Assembly (NCBI GenBank): GCA_945883665.1
Contig: CAMCXV010000036.1
Coordinates: forward strand, 1 to 10,792
Source of the DNA: Rickettsia typhi
GTDB taxonomy: Bacteria > Pseudomonadota > Alphaproteobacteria > Rickettsiales > Rickettsiaceae
DNA: 10,792 nucleotides
Reading direction: 5' to 3'
Shown: positions 1-6,722 of the stretch, piece after piece
Layout of the letters: the number at the start of each line of letters is the position of its first letter
Position numbering within the stretch: the stretch's first letter is position 1
Translations under genes and position numbers: made by a program
Notes under the pieces: generated by a model
The model's database searches: none
Told to the model about the DNA's origin: nothing
Seen by the model: only the letters and a program-made list of their open reading frames with translations

Positions 1-5
1 TTCTT

Positions 6-73
6 GATAAAACATATTCATTACCCTCTTGTTTATATTAAATTCTAACTCAAAAGGTAAAATGTGTTTTATC
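6..73. repeat. Long imperfect palindrome downstream of the orphan gene
   Basis: The 13-base arm at 6-18 (GATAAAACATATT) is the reverse complement of 61-73 (AATGTGTTTTATC) except at one position, which would be a G.U wobble in plus-strand RNA. After a two-base bulge the stem continues: TTACC at 21-25 pairs with GGTAA at 56-60, and a further short imperfect stem forms between 27-31 and 51-55. The apical loop is about 19 bases and AT-rich. It lies just past the stop codon of the 77-184 reading frame, so it could end minus-strand transcripts, although no clean U-tract follows. It could also be a small palindromic repeat of the kind common in Rickettsia genomes. The pairing is seen directly; the role is inferred. 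Confidence 0.5.
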
Positions 74-76
74 GCT

Positions 77-184
77 TTACAATAGCTTGTACATATATTT
101 TGCTACTGATTTAAAACGAAAGTACAGAAAGAATGTTACACCAGCTATTAGAACGAGGGCGATTAGTGTTATTTTTATCACCAT
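77..184 (-). pseudogene. Out-of-frame C-terminal membrane anchor of the upstream orphan gene
   Basis: This frame encodes 35 residues from an ATG at 184 (MVIKITLIALVLIAGV at the start) and ends in KYMYKLL. It has one strong membrane segment of about 20 residues followed by a basic tail. It overlaps the 3' end of the 400-residue orphan gene in the +1 frame. Removing one A from the five-A run (minus strand; T-run 172-176 on plus) joins Asp-Lys 379-380 of the orphan protein directly to Ile-Thr-Leu of this frame, giving a protein of about 411 residues with a tail anchor. It is therefore best read as the displaced real C-terminus, a slippage or frameshift product, or a sequencing error. A separate 35-residue membrane peptide is possible but less likely, because no clear ribosome binding site was seen. 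Confidence 0.5.
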
Positions 185-1313
185 GAATAATATGAGTAGT
201 ATCAATTTCGCTAGAAATTTTTTGTACGGACTTAATGAGTGCTTGTTCTGTTTTTCGATCACTCAAAAGAGCAGCTACTCTATGTTTACTAGCTTCTTCT
301 TTAAGGTTGTCAACAGTTCCACTTCTCGTAATATTAGTCATGGCAGAATGCTTACCAGTCTCTAATTCTTTATGGTTGTTAGGGTTATATTGACTATAAG
401 GGTTTAAAGCATCTTTTATACCTTGCCATATAGAATTTTTAGTTTTTTCTGGTGATGTAGTAACATTTTCCAATTTTGATTTAAATGATTTCTCAGTAGG
501 ATCTTTTTCACCAATCATTTTAGCAAATGCTTTATTTTGATTCTTCATTTCCTGTGTTTGATTAAGTAATTCTTGAATATTATCGTAACCTACATCAGAT
601 CTTTTTCTATCTTCATTAATTAAATTGATCATTTGTTGTTGGATATTTGGACTGGATGTATGTTTTAATAATTTATGTCCTAACTCATGGCTTAATTCTT
701 TAGCAGCATCGATACTTCCGATTGCATCTGATGCACTAGTAACCACTTCAATTCCACTTTTTATTTTTTCAGCTGTTTCTGTTGCTTTTTTTACGCTATG
801 GATTGCATTTATTCCTTTTGTTGGATCCAAAGCAAAGGTAGTAATATCAAGACCAGCATTTATTAGATTAACAATTTTTGATGCTGTTTCTAAAGAATGA
901 TTATGCTTTAGCTCTTCATTTTTACTTTTTTTTGAGACGGAAAGATCTAAGCTATTAACAGCTTTGTCAATTTCTTGTAATTTAGGTTGTTTATCTAAGA
1001 TTATTTGTTTTACACATAATGTTTTGGCATAATCAATTATTGCCTTGTTTTCCATGTCTAAATTACGCATTTTTACTGATTTCGCTGCATCAAAGCCAGT
1101 TTTTATTACTTTTGCTCCTAAAACAACGGCACCAATGGCTATAAGACCGACACCCCCTGTTGCTATACCAAAACCGAATCCAATAGAAGAGGTAATCAGA
1201 GCTCCCGTGTTGCTTGTTAATGCTTTGTAAGTAGCTATTGAACCTTTTTTGACACCATTCCAAGCTTTTTGATACCATTTTTTAGGGGTATCATCCTTTT
1301 TCTTATCACTCAT
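111..1313 (-). CDS. Orphan lysine-rich protein with glycine-rich hydrophobic segment
   Basis: I do not recognise the family, so no function is assigned. The 400-residue protein starts with a charged, lysine-rich stretch (residues 1-30). A glycine-rich hydrophobic stretch follows at about 37-70 (ITSSIGFGFGIATGGVGLIA), long enough for one membrane pass or a hairpin. The rest is hydrophilic and probably mostly helical, rich in Lys, Glu, Asn and Ser, with likely coiled-coil stretches around 100-190 and 225-285. HELGH at 209-213 resembles a zinc-protease HExxH core, but the residue after the second His is Lys and no convincing third ligand is visible. There is no classical signal peptide. The ATG at 1313 follows a weak AGG-type ribosome site. 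The last ~20 residues (after Lys380) are polar and unlike a natural end, while the +1 frame offers a membrane anchor, so the C-terminus is probably frameshifted. A lysine-rich, helical, membrane-associated protein in an intracellular bacterium could be a secreted or surface protein, but that is only a guess. Confidence 0.8.
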   Translation of the reverse strand: MSDKKKDDTPKKWYQKAWNGVKKGSIATYKALTSNTGALITSSIGFGFGIATGGVGLIAIGAVVLGAKVIKTGFDAAKSVKMRNLDMENKAIIDYAKTLCVKQIILDKQPKLQEIDKAVNSLDLSVSKKSKNEELKHNHSLETASKIVNLINAGLDITTFALDPTKGINAIHSVKKATETAEKIKSGIEVVTSASDAIGSIDAAKELSHELGHKLLKHTSSPNIQQQMINLINEDRKRSDVGYDNIQELLNQTQEMKNQNKAFAKMIGEKDPTEKSFKSKLENVTTSPEKTKNSIWQGIKDALNPYSQYNPNNHKELETGKHSAMTNITRSGTVDNLKEEASKHRVAALLSDRKTEQALIKSVQKISSEIDTTHIIHGDKNNTNRPRSNSWCNILSVLSF

Positions 1314-1335
1314 AACAACCTAACTTTTTATTTAT

Positions 1336-1341
1336 ATTATA
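1336..1341 (-). promoter_or_regulatory. Candidate -10 hexamer for the orphan gene
   Basis: On the minus strand this is a perfect TATAAT, 22 bases upstream of the ATG at 1313, which would give a short leader of about 15 bases. No good -35 box lies 16-18 bases further upstream; a TTGAAA is present at 1374-1379 but is too far away. In DNA this AT-rich a TATAAT occurs easily by chance, so support comes only from its position. Confidence 0.3.
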
Positions 1342-1424
1342 CACATAAATATATTTTCATAATTTACAAAAAGTTTCAAGAATCTTTTTCTCCTAATAGT
1401 TGAAAAAAAATTAATATTATTCTA

Positions 1425-1468
1425 CCTAATTTATATATATCATATACCCAATTTATATATATCATATA
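1425..1468. repeat. Two-copy 22-bp tandem repeat
   Basis: Positions 1425-1446 and 1447-1468 are the same 22-bp unit placed head to tail, differing only at the third base (T versus C). The unit begins CCYAATTTATA and ends ATCATATA. The identity is too long to be explained by AT-richness alone. It could be a short variable-number tandem repeat in the intergenic spacer, or a repeated protein-binding site. Confidence 0.8.
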
Positions 1469-1611
1469 GATTTTTATCTCTTATTTTTCTGTAATAGTTG
1501 ATTCATTCTATAGATTTTCAATAAAACAGAATTTAAATTAGTGTGTTAATAATACACAAAAAGCTTTTCATAAAGTTAATTGCTTGTATTTAATGATACA
1601 TGGCGCAGAGA

Positions 1612-2544
1612 TTATTCAATGTTGAAATCAAGTAAAGGGTTGTAGCTGTAAAAATCTTTATCTAAAGGAGCTTTGATTATATATTCTTCACCAAAGATTT
1701 TTTTGGGAATGGTTATTTCCAATGCATGTAGCATCATTCTTTTAAAATTTGAGTTTCCATATTTCATGTCACCTAAAATTGGAAATCCCAGCTGTTTGCT
1801 ATGATATCTTAATTGGTGCATTCGACCAGTTAGAGGGTTATATTTTATTACAGCAATATTTTCGTCAGCAGCTAATATTTCATAGGAGGTATTGGCGAAT
1901 TTTCCATCTTTGTTTTCCTTAACAGTTTCATATGGTCCAGATTTTTCCTTACTAATGTAACTTTCAATATTGCCTTCTCTGGGAATGAAAGATGTATCTC
2001 CCGAAATTATTGCTATATATGTTTTTTTTATTTCCTTTTCCCTAAAAGCTTCTCCAAGCAAAATTGCACTATTTAAATTTTTAGCTATAATAAAAATTCC
2101 GCTAGTATCTTTATCTAATCGATGAACTAACCTATATTCACTTTTTTCAGTTTCATTTAGATATTGTAGAGAATGATCAATACTGATGTTTATTTTACTA
2201 CCACCTTGAGCTGCAATGCCATGTGGCTTGTTGATGGCAATGAATTCTTTGCACGAGAAGATCATATATTCCTTAAGCATTTTATTAGCTAATGAAATAA
2301 CAGCAGGGGAAAAATATTTTTTTGATGGTGCGTGGTGATTTAAATCATTAATAAGGTGATCAGCTATAATTATCACATCACCTTTACAAACTCTGGTGCC
2401 TGCTTGTGCATTCTTCTCATTTACTTTAATCTTCCCTTTGCGCAAGTTTTTTTCAATGATTCCTTGGGTCAGATAAATAAACTTTTGTCTTAATAATCTA
2501 TCTAACCTTGTTTCTCTTAATTCTTCGACTAATAATTTTGTCAT
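1612..2544 (-). CDS. rluC: 23S rRNA pseudouridine synthase, RluC/RluD family
   Basis: Cytoplasmic enzyme that isomerises uridine to pseudouridine in 23S rRNA. The 310-residue protein has the two-part RluA-family layout: an N-terminal S4 RNA-binding domain at about 12-60 (RLDRLLRQ...KGKIKVNEK...GDVI) and a catalytic domain from about 98. The catalytic motif HRLDKDTSG is at 141-149 with Asp144 as the expected catalytic aspartate. The NKPHGIAAQGG loop (105-115) and the C-terminal GRMHQLRYH motif (240-248) are also present, so the enzyme looks intact and full length. RluC is preferred over RluD from the overall look, but the exact uridines modified cannot be read from sequence. The start is one base past the ctaA stop, with a purine-rich AAGAAG just upstream, so it appears to be the last gene of the operon. 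A housekeeping RNA enzyme at the end of an ion-transport operon probably reflects co-transcription, not a shared pathway. Confidence 0.93.
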   Translation of the reverse strand: MTKLLVEELRETRLDRLLRQKFIYLTQGIIEKNLRKGKIKVNEKNAQAGTRVCKGDVIIIADHLINDLNHHAPSKKYFSPAVISLANKMLKEYMIFSCKEFIAINKPHGIAAQGGSKINISIDHSLQYLNETEKSEYRLVHRLDKDTSGIFIIAKNLNSAILLGEAFREKEIKKTYIAIISGDTSFIPREGNIESYISKEKSGPYETVKENKDGKFANTSYEILAADENIAVIKYNPLTGRMHQLRYHSKQLGFPILGDMKYGNSNFKRMMLHALEITIPKKIFGEEYIIKAPLDKDFYSYNPLLDFNIE

Positions 2545-2545
2545 T

Positions 2546-3586
2546 TTACTTCTTATCTACAGTTTTTACTAAGTATTTGCTCCATAGCAAACAGGAAAGT
2601 AGAATAACAGCTCCTAATTGATGAATCAGTGCTATTGTGATTGGTACTTGATTAATGAGAGTTAAAATCCCTGCTATCATTTGAAATATCAGAGCGATAA
2701 TTGTATAAACAAAAGTTTTAGATAGTAAAAAATTTTGTATTTTAAAACCTATAAAACAGCTGATTAAAATTACTGTAGTAGTAACATAAGCAAGAATTCT
2801 ATGTATAAATTGTACAAAAACAGGATCATAAAAACTTTGTAAACTTAAAGCATTAGAGGAAAGTTCATTCGGTACAAATGATTCCCCCATTAAAGGAAAA
2901 TTATTATATACAAGACCAGCATCAAGACCCGCAACAAATGCTCCAAATGTTATTTGAGTGAATAATAATGTCAGAGAAATATTTAAACATAAATTTATTC
3001 TAGATAGGTTTATCTTTGTACTAAGAATTAATATGTCAAAAGAATTTTTCATTAATTGCCAAAATAATACAGAGTATAAGAGTATTGCTAGTAAGAGATG
3101 GATTGCTAGCCTAAAATGGCTTACATGAGGGTTAGATGTAAGACCGCTTTTTACCATATACCATCCAGCAAAACCTTGAGCAAAAAGTAGAATCACTCCT
3201 ATAATATATATGAAAATATTATTGCCAGAAATAGTTCCATTAACTAAAAAATATAGTAAAGGTAATAAATATAATATTCCGGTAATGCGTCCAGCAATTC
3301 TATGAATAAATTCAACCCAAAAAATGGACTTAAATTCTTTTATTTCAATGGAATTATTTATTTTTAAATATTCTGGCGATTCTTTATATTTATCAAATTC
3401 TTGATTCCACGATTCTTCCGTTAAAGGTGGAAAAATACCTGTTATTGGCTTCCACTCTGTTATTGATAAACCAGAATTGGTTAAGCGAGTAAACCCACCT
3501 ATAAAAATCATGCAAATGATAGCAAAGCATATTATTTTTAGCCATAATTCAATATGTTTATTATGAGTTGTGTATAAATCTTTCAT
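2546..3586 (-). CDS. ctaA: Heme A synthase (COX15/CtaA)
   Basis: Inner-membrane enzyme that oxidises the C8 methyl of heme O to a formyl group, giving heme A for aa3-type cytochrome oxidase. The 346-residue protein has about eight membrane segments, the usual size for the alphaproteobacterial and mitochondrial type. The family N-terminal motif GGFTRLTNSGLSITEW occupies 30-45, followed by the PITGIFPPL loop. The conserved histidines are present: His95 (EFIHRIAGR), His157 and His163 (HVSHFRLAIH), His262 (VQFIHRILAY) and His322 (LIHQLGAV). The two halves of the protein repeat the same four-helix pattern. It starts 4 bases after the last antiporter-like gene and ends 1 base before rluC, so it is very likely translated from the same message. 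No strong ribosome site was seen before its ATG. Nothing suggests decay. Confidence 0.95.
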   Translation of the reverse strand: MKDLYTTHNKHIELWLKIICFAIICMIFIGGFTRLTNSGLSITEWKPITGIFPPLTEESWNQEFDKYKESPEYLKINNSIEIKEFKSIFWVEFIHRIAGRITGILYLLPLLYFLVNGTISGNNIFIYIIGVILLFAQGFAGWYMVKSGLTSNPHVSHFRLAIHLLLAILLYSVLFWQLMKNSFDILILSTKINLSRINLCLNISLTLLFTQITFGAFVAGLDAGLVYNNFPLMGESFVPNELSSNALSLQSFYDPVFVQFIHRILAYVTTTVILISCFIGFKIQNFLLSKTFVYTIIALIFQMIAGILTLINQVPITIALIHQLGAVILLSCLLWSKYLVKTVDKK

Positions 3587-3590
3587 ATGT

Positions 3591-5228
3591 TTAATGTGGA
3601 TTAAAAATCAGGATATATAGTATAGTAATTAACAGAGATATTACAAAAAAGATAGCTGTTTGTTGATTGTGAAAAATTGAGAGTTTTTTTATTATTTGCT
3701 CCTCCAGAACATCTAATCGCCATTTTTCTTGAACTAATTTCTCTGTATCGTATTTTTTGCGAGATTTATATAAATAATAAGCAAAATCATCAATATATTC
3801 TAAAATATTAAAATCTTTACCTGTTTTTCTTTTTCGTTTGAAGTTAAAAACTATAATTCCAGAAATAGCATAGATAGCAGCTTGTTTTATAATCTCATAA
3901 AAATAAATATTAATTTTATATGTTGATAGAGAATTAGAGAATGGCACTAAAAGCCATCCAAATCCTGCAATAATGGCTATAATGCTTATTAAAACTAGGC
4001 TTAGTTTGTTATAAAAATCTATCCTTAACTTAATGATTTTGGATGTTTTTGTCAATTCTTGCCAAGGTATAGAAACTATATTTACGATACTAGCTAGTAA
4101 TATTATTATATAGAAAAAACTATTGGAAAATAAATGTGTTAATTCAATTTTGCTATAGAAGCTTAAGCTAAAAGGAATATTTAGCATCAAAGACACACCG
4201 ATTAATGCAGAGATGAGTAATGTTTTATTTTGGAACTTAGCAAGTTCGGAACATAGTGTAATTTTTATTCTATCTCGCAAAGTGGCTGAAATAATAGTGA
4301 ATAGACATTTATAGATAATATGAATAAATAAATAGTAAAATAATGGTAAAAGAGTGATTTTATCTCCAGATGAAATGCCAAGAATCATTATTCCCATAGA
4401 AATTATTGATAGATAACATAATAAAGCAAATATATTATCTTCATATAATGCTTTAGCCCCTGCATATATAACCATTATTAAGCTTATGTACTTTAAAATT
4501 TCAAATCCAGCAAAAACCTTAATGAGCAAGATTATAGAAAGTTTTGTAGTAAAATTAATTAAATATAATGATCCAGAAGATGATGCTTCTTTATAATAAT
4601 TAACCATCCACCCAGAAAATGGAAAAGCAGCAATGTTGATTATCATGCCAGTAAACATAGTGTAGAGTATGATACTTGAATATTCAGGATTATTGAATAA
4701 ATCAGTAACTAGTTTCATTTCCGTTGAATTGCTTTTGGATATAATATGAGTAATACCAATTAAAATCATACTACTGCTAATTAAATGTGTTAAAAAATAT
4801 TTTTTTGCGGCTTGCCCGCTTTTTGCTGTATTGCCTATAAAAATAATAATAGAAGAAGTGATCATCATTATTTCAAGACCTACAAACATTGAAATAAAAT
4901 CTTTAGCTAACAAGCTAACAAATATAGATGCACCATATGCAGAGCCAAATATTATTTCATAATATTTTTTTTGACCAAGTGCATAAGAATTAGACACTAA
5001 TAACACTATTAAAAATGCTATCCCTATTAATTTGTTATAATCATCAATTAACCATATTAATTTTACATTATATAATTCATATGAATATTCACCTTGTGAT
5101 AATATTAAAAATATTAAACTTAGGATAGGAGAAGCAAGAGCAATAAACTTAAATAATGTTGATTGTTTTTTAACAAGAAACATTATTAATGTAAAAAATA
5201 TTATTGAAAATAGTGGATGGAAAATCAT
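3591..5228 (-). CDS. Divergent third antiporter-like subunit (NuoL/M/N, Mrp type)
   Basis: Inner-membrane protein of 545 residues with about 14 membrane segments, distantly of the proton-conducting antiporter family (Mrp A/D, NuoL/M/N). The TM5 glutamate is kept (Glu119 in FVGLEIMM), as are the TM8-type lysine (Lys229 in FTTKLS), a His/Lys pair in the TM12-like helix (His303, Lys307 in FIHIIYKCLF) and the PFSLSFYSK motif (352-360). The TM7 lysine of the family has become Asn198 (MIINIAAFPF), and the usual His in FPxHxW has become Ser205. The loop that normally reads KxDIKRLLAYS is degraded (EDNIFALLCYLS). A charged segment at about 463-515 and one extra membrane helix (about 523-541) form an unusual C-terminus. 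It may be a counterpart of the N-terminal part of MrpA, or a structural subunit with reduced proton transfer. An AGGA site lies 9 bases before the ATG. Confidence 0.85.
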   Translation of the reverse strand: MIFHPLFSIIFFTLIMFLVKKQSTLFKFIALASPILSLIFLILSQGEYSYELYNVKLIWLIDDYNKLIGIAFLIVLLVSNSYALGQKKYYEIIFGSAYGASIFVSLLAKDFISMFVGLEIMMITSSIIIFIGNTAKSGQAAKKYFLTHLISSSMILIGITHIISKSNSTEMKLVTDLFNNPEYSSIILYTMFTGMIINIAAFPFSGWMVNYYKEASSSGSLYLINFTTKLSIILLIKVFAGFEILKYISLIMVIYAGAKALYEDNIFALLCYLSIISMGIMILGISSGDKITLLPLFYYLFIHIIYKCLFTIISATLRDRIKITLCSELAKFQNKTLLISALIGVSLMLNIPFSLSFYSKIELTHLFSNSFFYIIILLASIVNIVSIPWQELTKTSKIIKLRIDFYNKLSLVLISIIAIIAGFGWLLVPFSNSLSTYKINIYFYEIIKQAAIYAISGIIVFNFKRKRKTGKDFNILEYIDDFAYYLYKSRKKYDTEKLVQEKWRLDVLEEQIIKKLSIFHNQQTAIFFVISLLITILYILIFNPH

Positions 5229-5244
5229 TTTTTAAGATCCTGTT

Positions 5245-6708
5245 TTACATAAAAGTTAAAAAAATACTGATGATTTTCTGAATAAAAAAGAAACCAATAA
5301 CAAAGCTGATACACAAAAACAAACTTATAAACATTGAAATTGGTAAAAACTTTTTTTCAATATTATTTTCATTTTTTATTGGTTTGTATATAGCAAGAAT
5401 TATTTTAGACATATAAAGAAATGAAAATATACTGCTAAAAATAAGAATTATCATTACAAAGAAATTTTGCTGATCCGCCGCTGCTATCATTATATAAAAT
5501 TTACTTATGAAACCAGCAAAGGGAGGCATTCCTATTAAAGATAAAGTTGCGATTAATAATATTAAGCTGGTTTTAGGCATTATTTTGTGAATTCCAGCAA
5601 GATCGCTTATATAATAAGTTTTTTTAAAACTATAAAAATTACCAGCAGAATAAAAAAGACAAATTTTTGTAAATGAGTGTGATACCATGTGGATAACAGC
5701 AGCAATTAAGCCCTTAGGTGTTAGTAAAAAGGCGCTGATCAGTGCAATAGATATTTGATTTATAGTAGAGTAAGCTAATAACATTTTAATTTCAGAACTT
5801 TTTAATGCTGAAAAAGAGCTATATAAAATTGTGATAGCTGGCAATATTACCAGCCAATTATAATCATTAAACAAGGACTGTAGATATGCAAGACCAAAAA
5901 CATAAAAAAGAATTTTATATATACAAAATAAACCTGTTTTTACTACAATAACAGCATGGAGTAGAGCGCTAACAGGGTAAGATGCAACCATGGCGGCTGG
6001 TAGCCAACCGTGCAGAGGAAAAATAGCAGTTTTACTAATGCCAAAGATAAAAGCAAGTAGTAAAAATATAGAGGCGCTGTTTGAAAAATTTTGTTTTATA
6101 AATCCACCAGCTATAAATGTACCAGTTCCTACTTTAGAATATATAACTATAATTGCTGGTAAAAACAAAACAACGCCACTTAATAATAAAATTGCAAGAT
6201 ATGTATGTAAACCAGCAAGAGTCTTTTTGTCAGCATGATGAGCTATCAATGGAATGGTGCATAAAGTTAGTATTTCATAAGCAACAAACATGGTAATTAA
6301 ATTTGCAGATATAGCTACTATACATCCTATTACGATGCAGCTATTAACAAAAAATAAATATTTACTAGAATGTAAAAAATGATTAATTTTTAAAAATTTT
6401 GTTGTATATAAGAGGGAAGGGATCCATAAAACTGCAATCATTGTTAGAAAAATTAGTCCTAAAGGTTCTAAGCCAAAGGCTATTGAATATTTTCCAATAT
6501 TTAATAAAGTAAAGTTTATATCAATTAAATTGACATATAAATAATCAATAAGAATTATATTAATTAAAAAAAACCCACTCACAGTTATTAAAAAAAAATT
6601 TCTGATTTTACTATCTTCTTTGGTAAAAAATGGCACAACAAGGTTAATCATGCCAAGAATGATAGTAGAAATAATTAAAAAGTTTAAAGGTGCTGGAGTA
6701 GTAGTCAT
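5245..6708 (-). CDS. Antiporter-like subunit, NuoM/MrpD type with full residue set
   Basis: Inner-membrane protein of 487 residues and about 14 membrane segments that should conduct protons or exchange cations as part of a multisubunit Mrp-type complex. All hallmark residues of the family are visible: Glu145 in TM5 (FVAYEILTL), Lys226 and His233 in the broken TM7 (ISKTAIFPLHGWLPAA), Lys257 in TM8 (VVKTGLF), the SSEIKMLLAYSTINQ loop (304-318), His340/His344/Lys348 in the TM12-like helix (IHMVSHSFTKICLF) and GMPPFAGFISKF (393-404). It is the most canonical of the three antiporter-like proteins here. It could be a second MrpD copy or the N-terminal half of a split MrpA; telling these apart needs a tree. 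It begins 14 bases after mrpD and has no obvious ribosome site. Confidence 0.9.
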   Translation of the reverse strand: MTTTPAPLNFLIISTIILGMINLVVPFFTKEDSKIRNFFLITVSGFFLINIILIDYLYVNLIDINFTLLNIGKYSIAFGLEPLGLIFLTMIAVLWIPSLLYTTKFLKINHFLHSSKYLFFVNSCIVIGCIVAISANLITMFVAYEILTLCTIPLIAHHADKKTLAGLHTYLAILLLSGVVLFLPAIIVIYSKVGTGTFIAGGFIKQNFSNSASIFLLLAFIFGISKTAIFPLHGWLPAAMVASYPVSALLHAVIVVKTGLFCIYKILFYVFGLAYLQSLFNDYNWLVILPAITILYSSFSALKSSEIKMLLAYSTINQISIALISAFLLTPKGLIAAVIHMVSHSFTKICLFYSAGNFYSFKKTYYISDLAGIHKIMPKTSLILLIATLSLIGMPPFAGFISKFYIMIAAADQQNFFVMIILIFSSIFSFLYMSKIILAIYKPIKNENNIEKKFLPISMFISLFLCISFVIGFFFIQKIISIFLTFM

Positions 6709-6722
6709 TATATCATTATTAT

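Larger units (their letters stand above)
1314..1611. other. AT-rich non-coding region between rluC and the orphan gene
   Basis: This stretch of 298 bases holds no convincing reading frame or RNA gene. It would carry the 3' end of the rluC operon and the promoter of the orphan gene. A weak hairpin at 1541-1557 (GTGTGT/ATACAC arms with a five-base loop) and the palindrome AAAAGCTTTT at 1559-1568 lie downstream of the rluC stop. Read on the minus strand, the palindrome is followed by a short T-run, so this is the best place for operon termination, although neither structure is a textbook terminator. The 22-bp tandem repeat is listed separately. Confidence 0.5.

Noticed and set aside
185-262. Upstream part of the alternative minus-strand frame (185-262) as coding
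   Set aside because: It overlaps the better supported frame of the orphan gene; its hydrophobic look comes from reading AT-rich codons out of frame. Only the part from about 184 downward makes sense as a protein end.
686-700. HELGH in the orphan protein as a zinc metalloprotease active site
   Set aside because: HExxH is short and common; the residue after the second His is a charged Lys, the next His is not at a standard third-ligand distance, and no metalloprotease domain is apparent around it.
87-900. Plus-strand open frames opposite the orphan gene
   Set aside because: They are antisense to a long coherent gene, lack ribosome sites, and have cysteine- and phenylalanine-rich compositions typical of shadow frames.
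1425-1468. The tandem repeat as a CRISPR array or replication origin iterons
   Set aside because: Only two head-to-tail copies without spacers, and no cas, rep or dnaA genes nearby.
1541-1568. A strong intrinsic terminator after rluC
   Set aside because: The hairpin has only six AT-rich pairs including a wobble and no proper U-tract directly after it, so it is mentioned only as a weak possibility.
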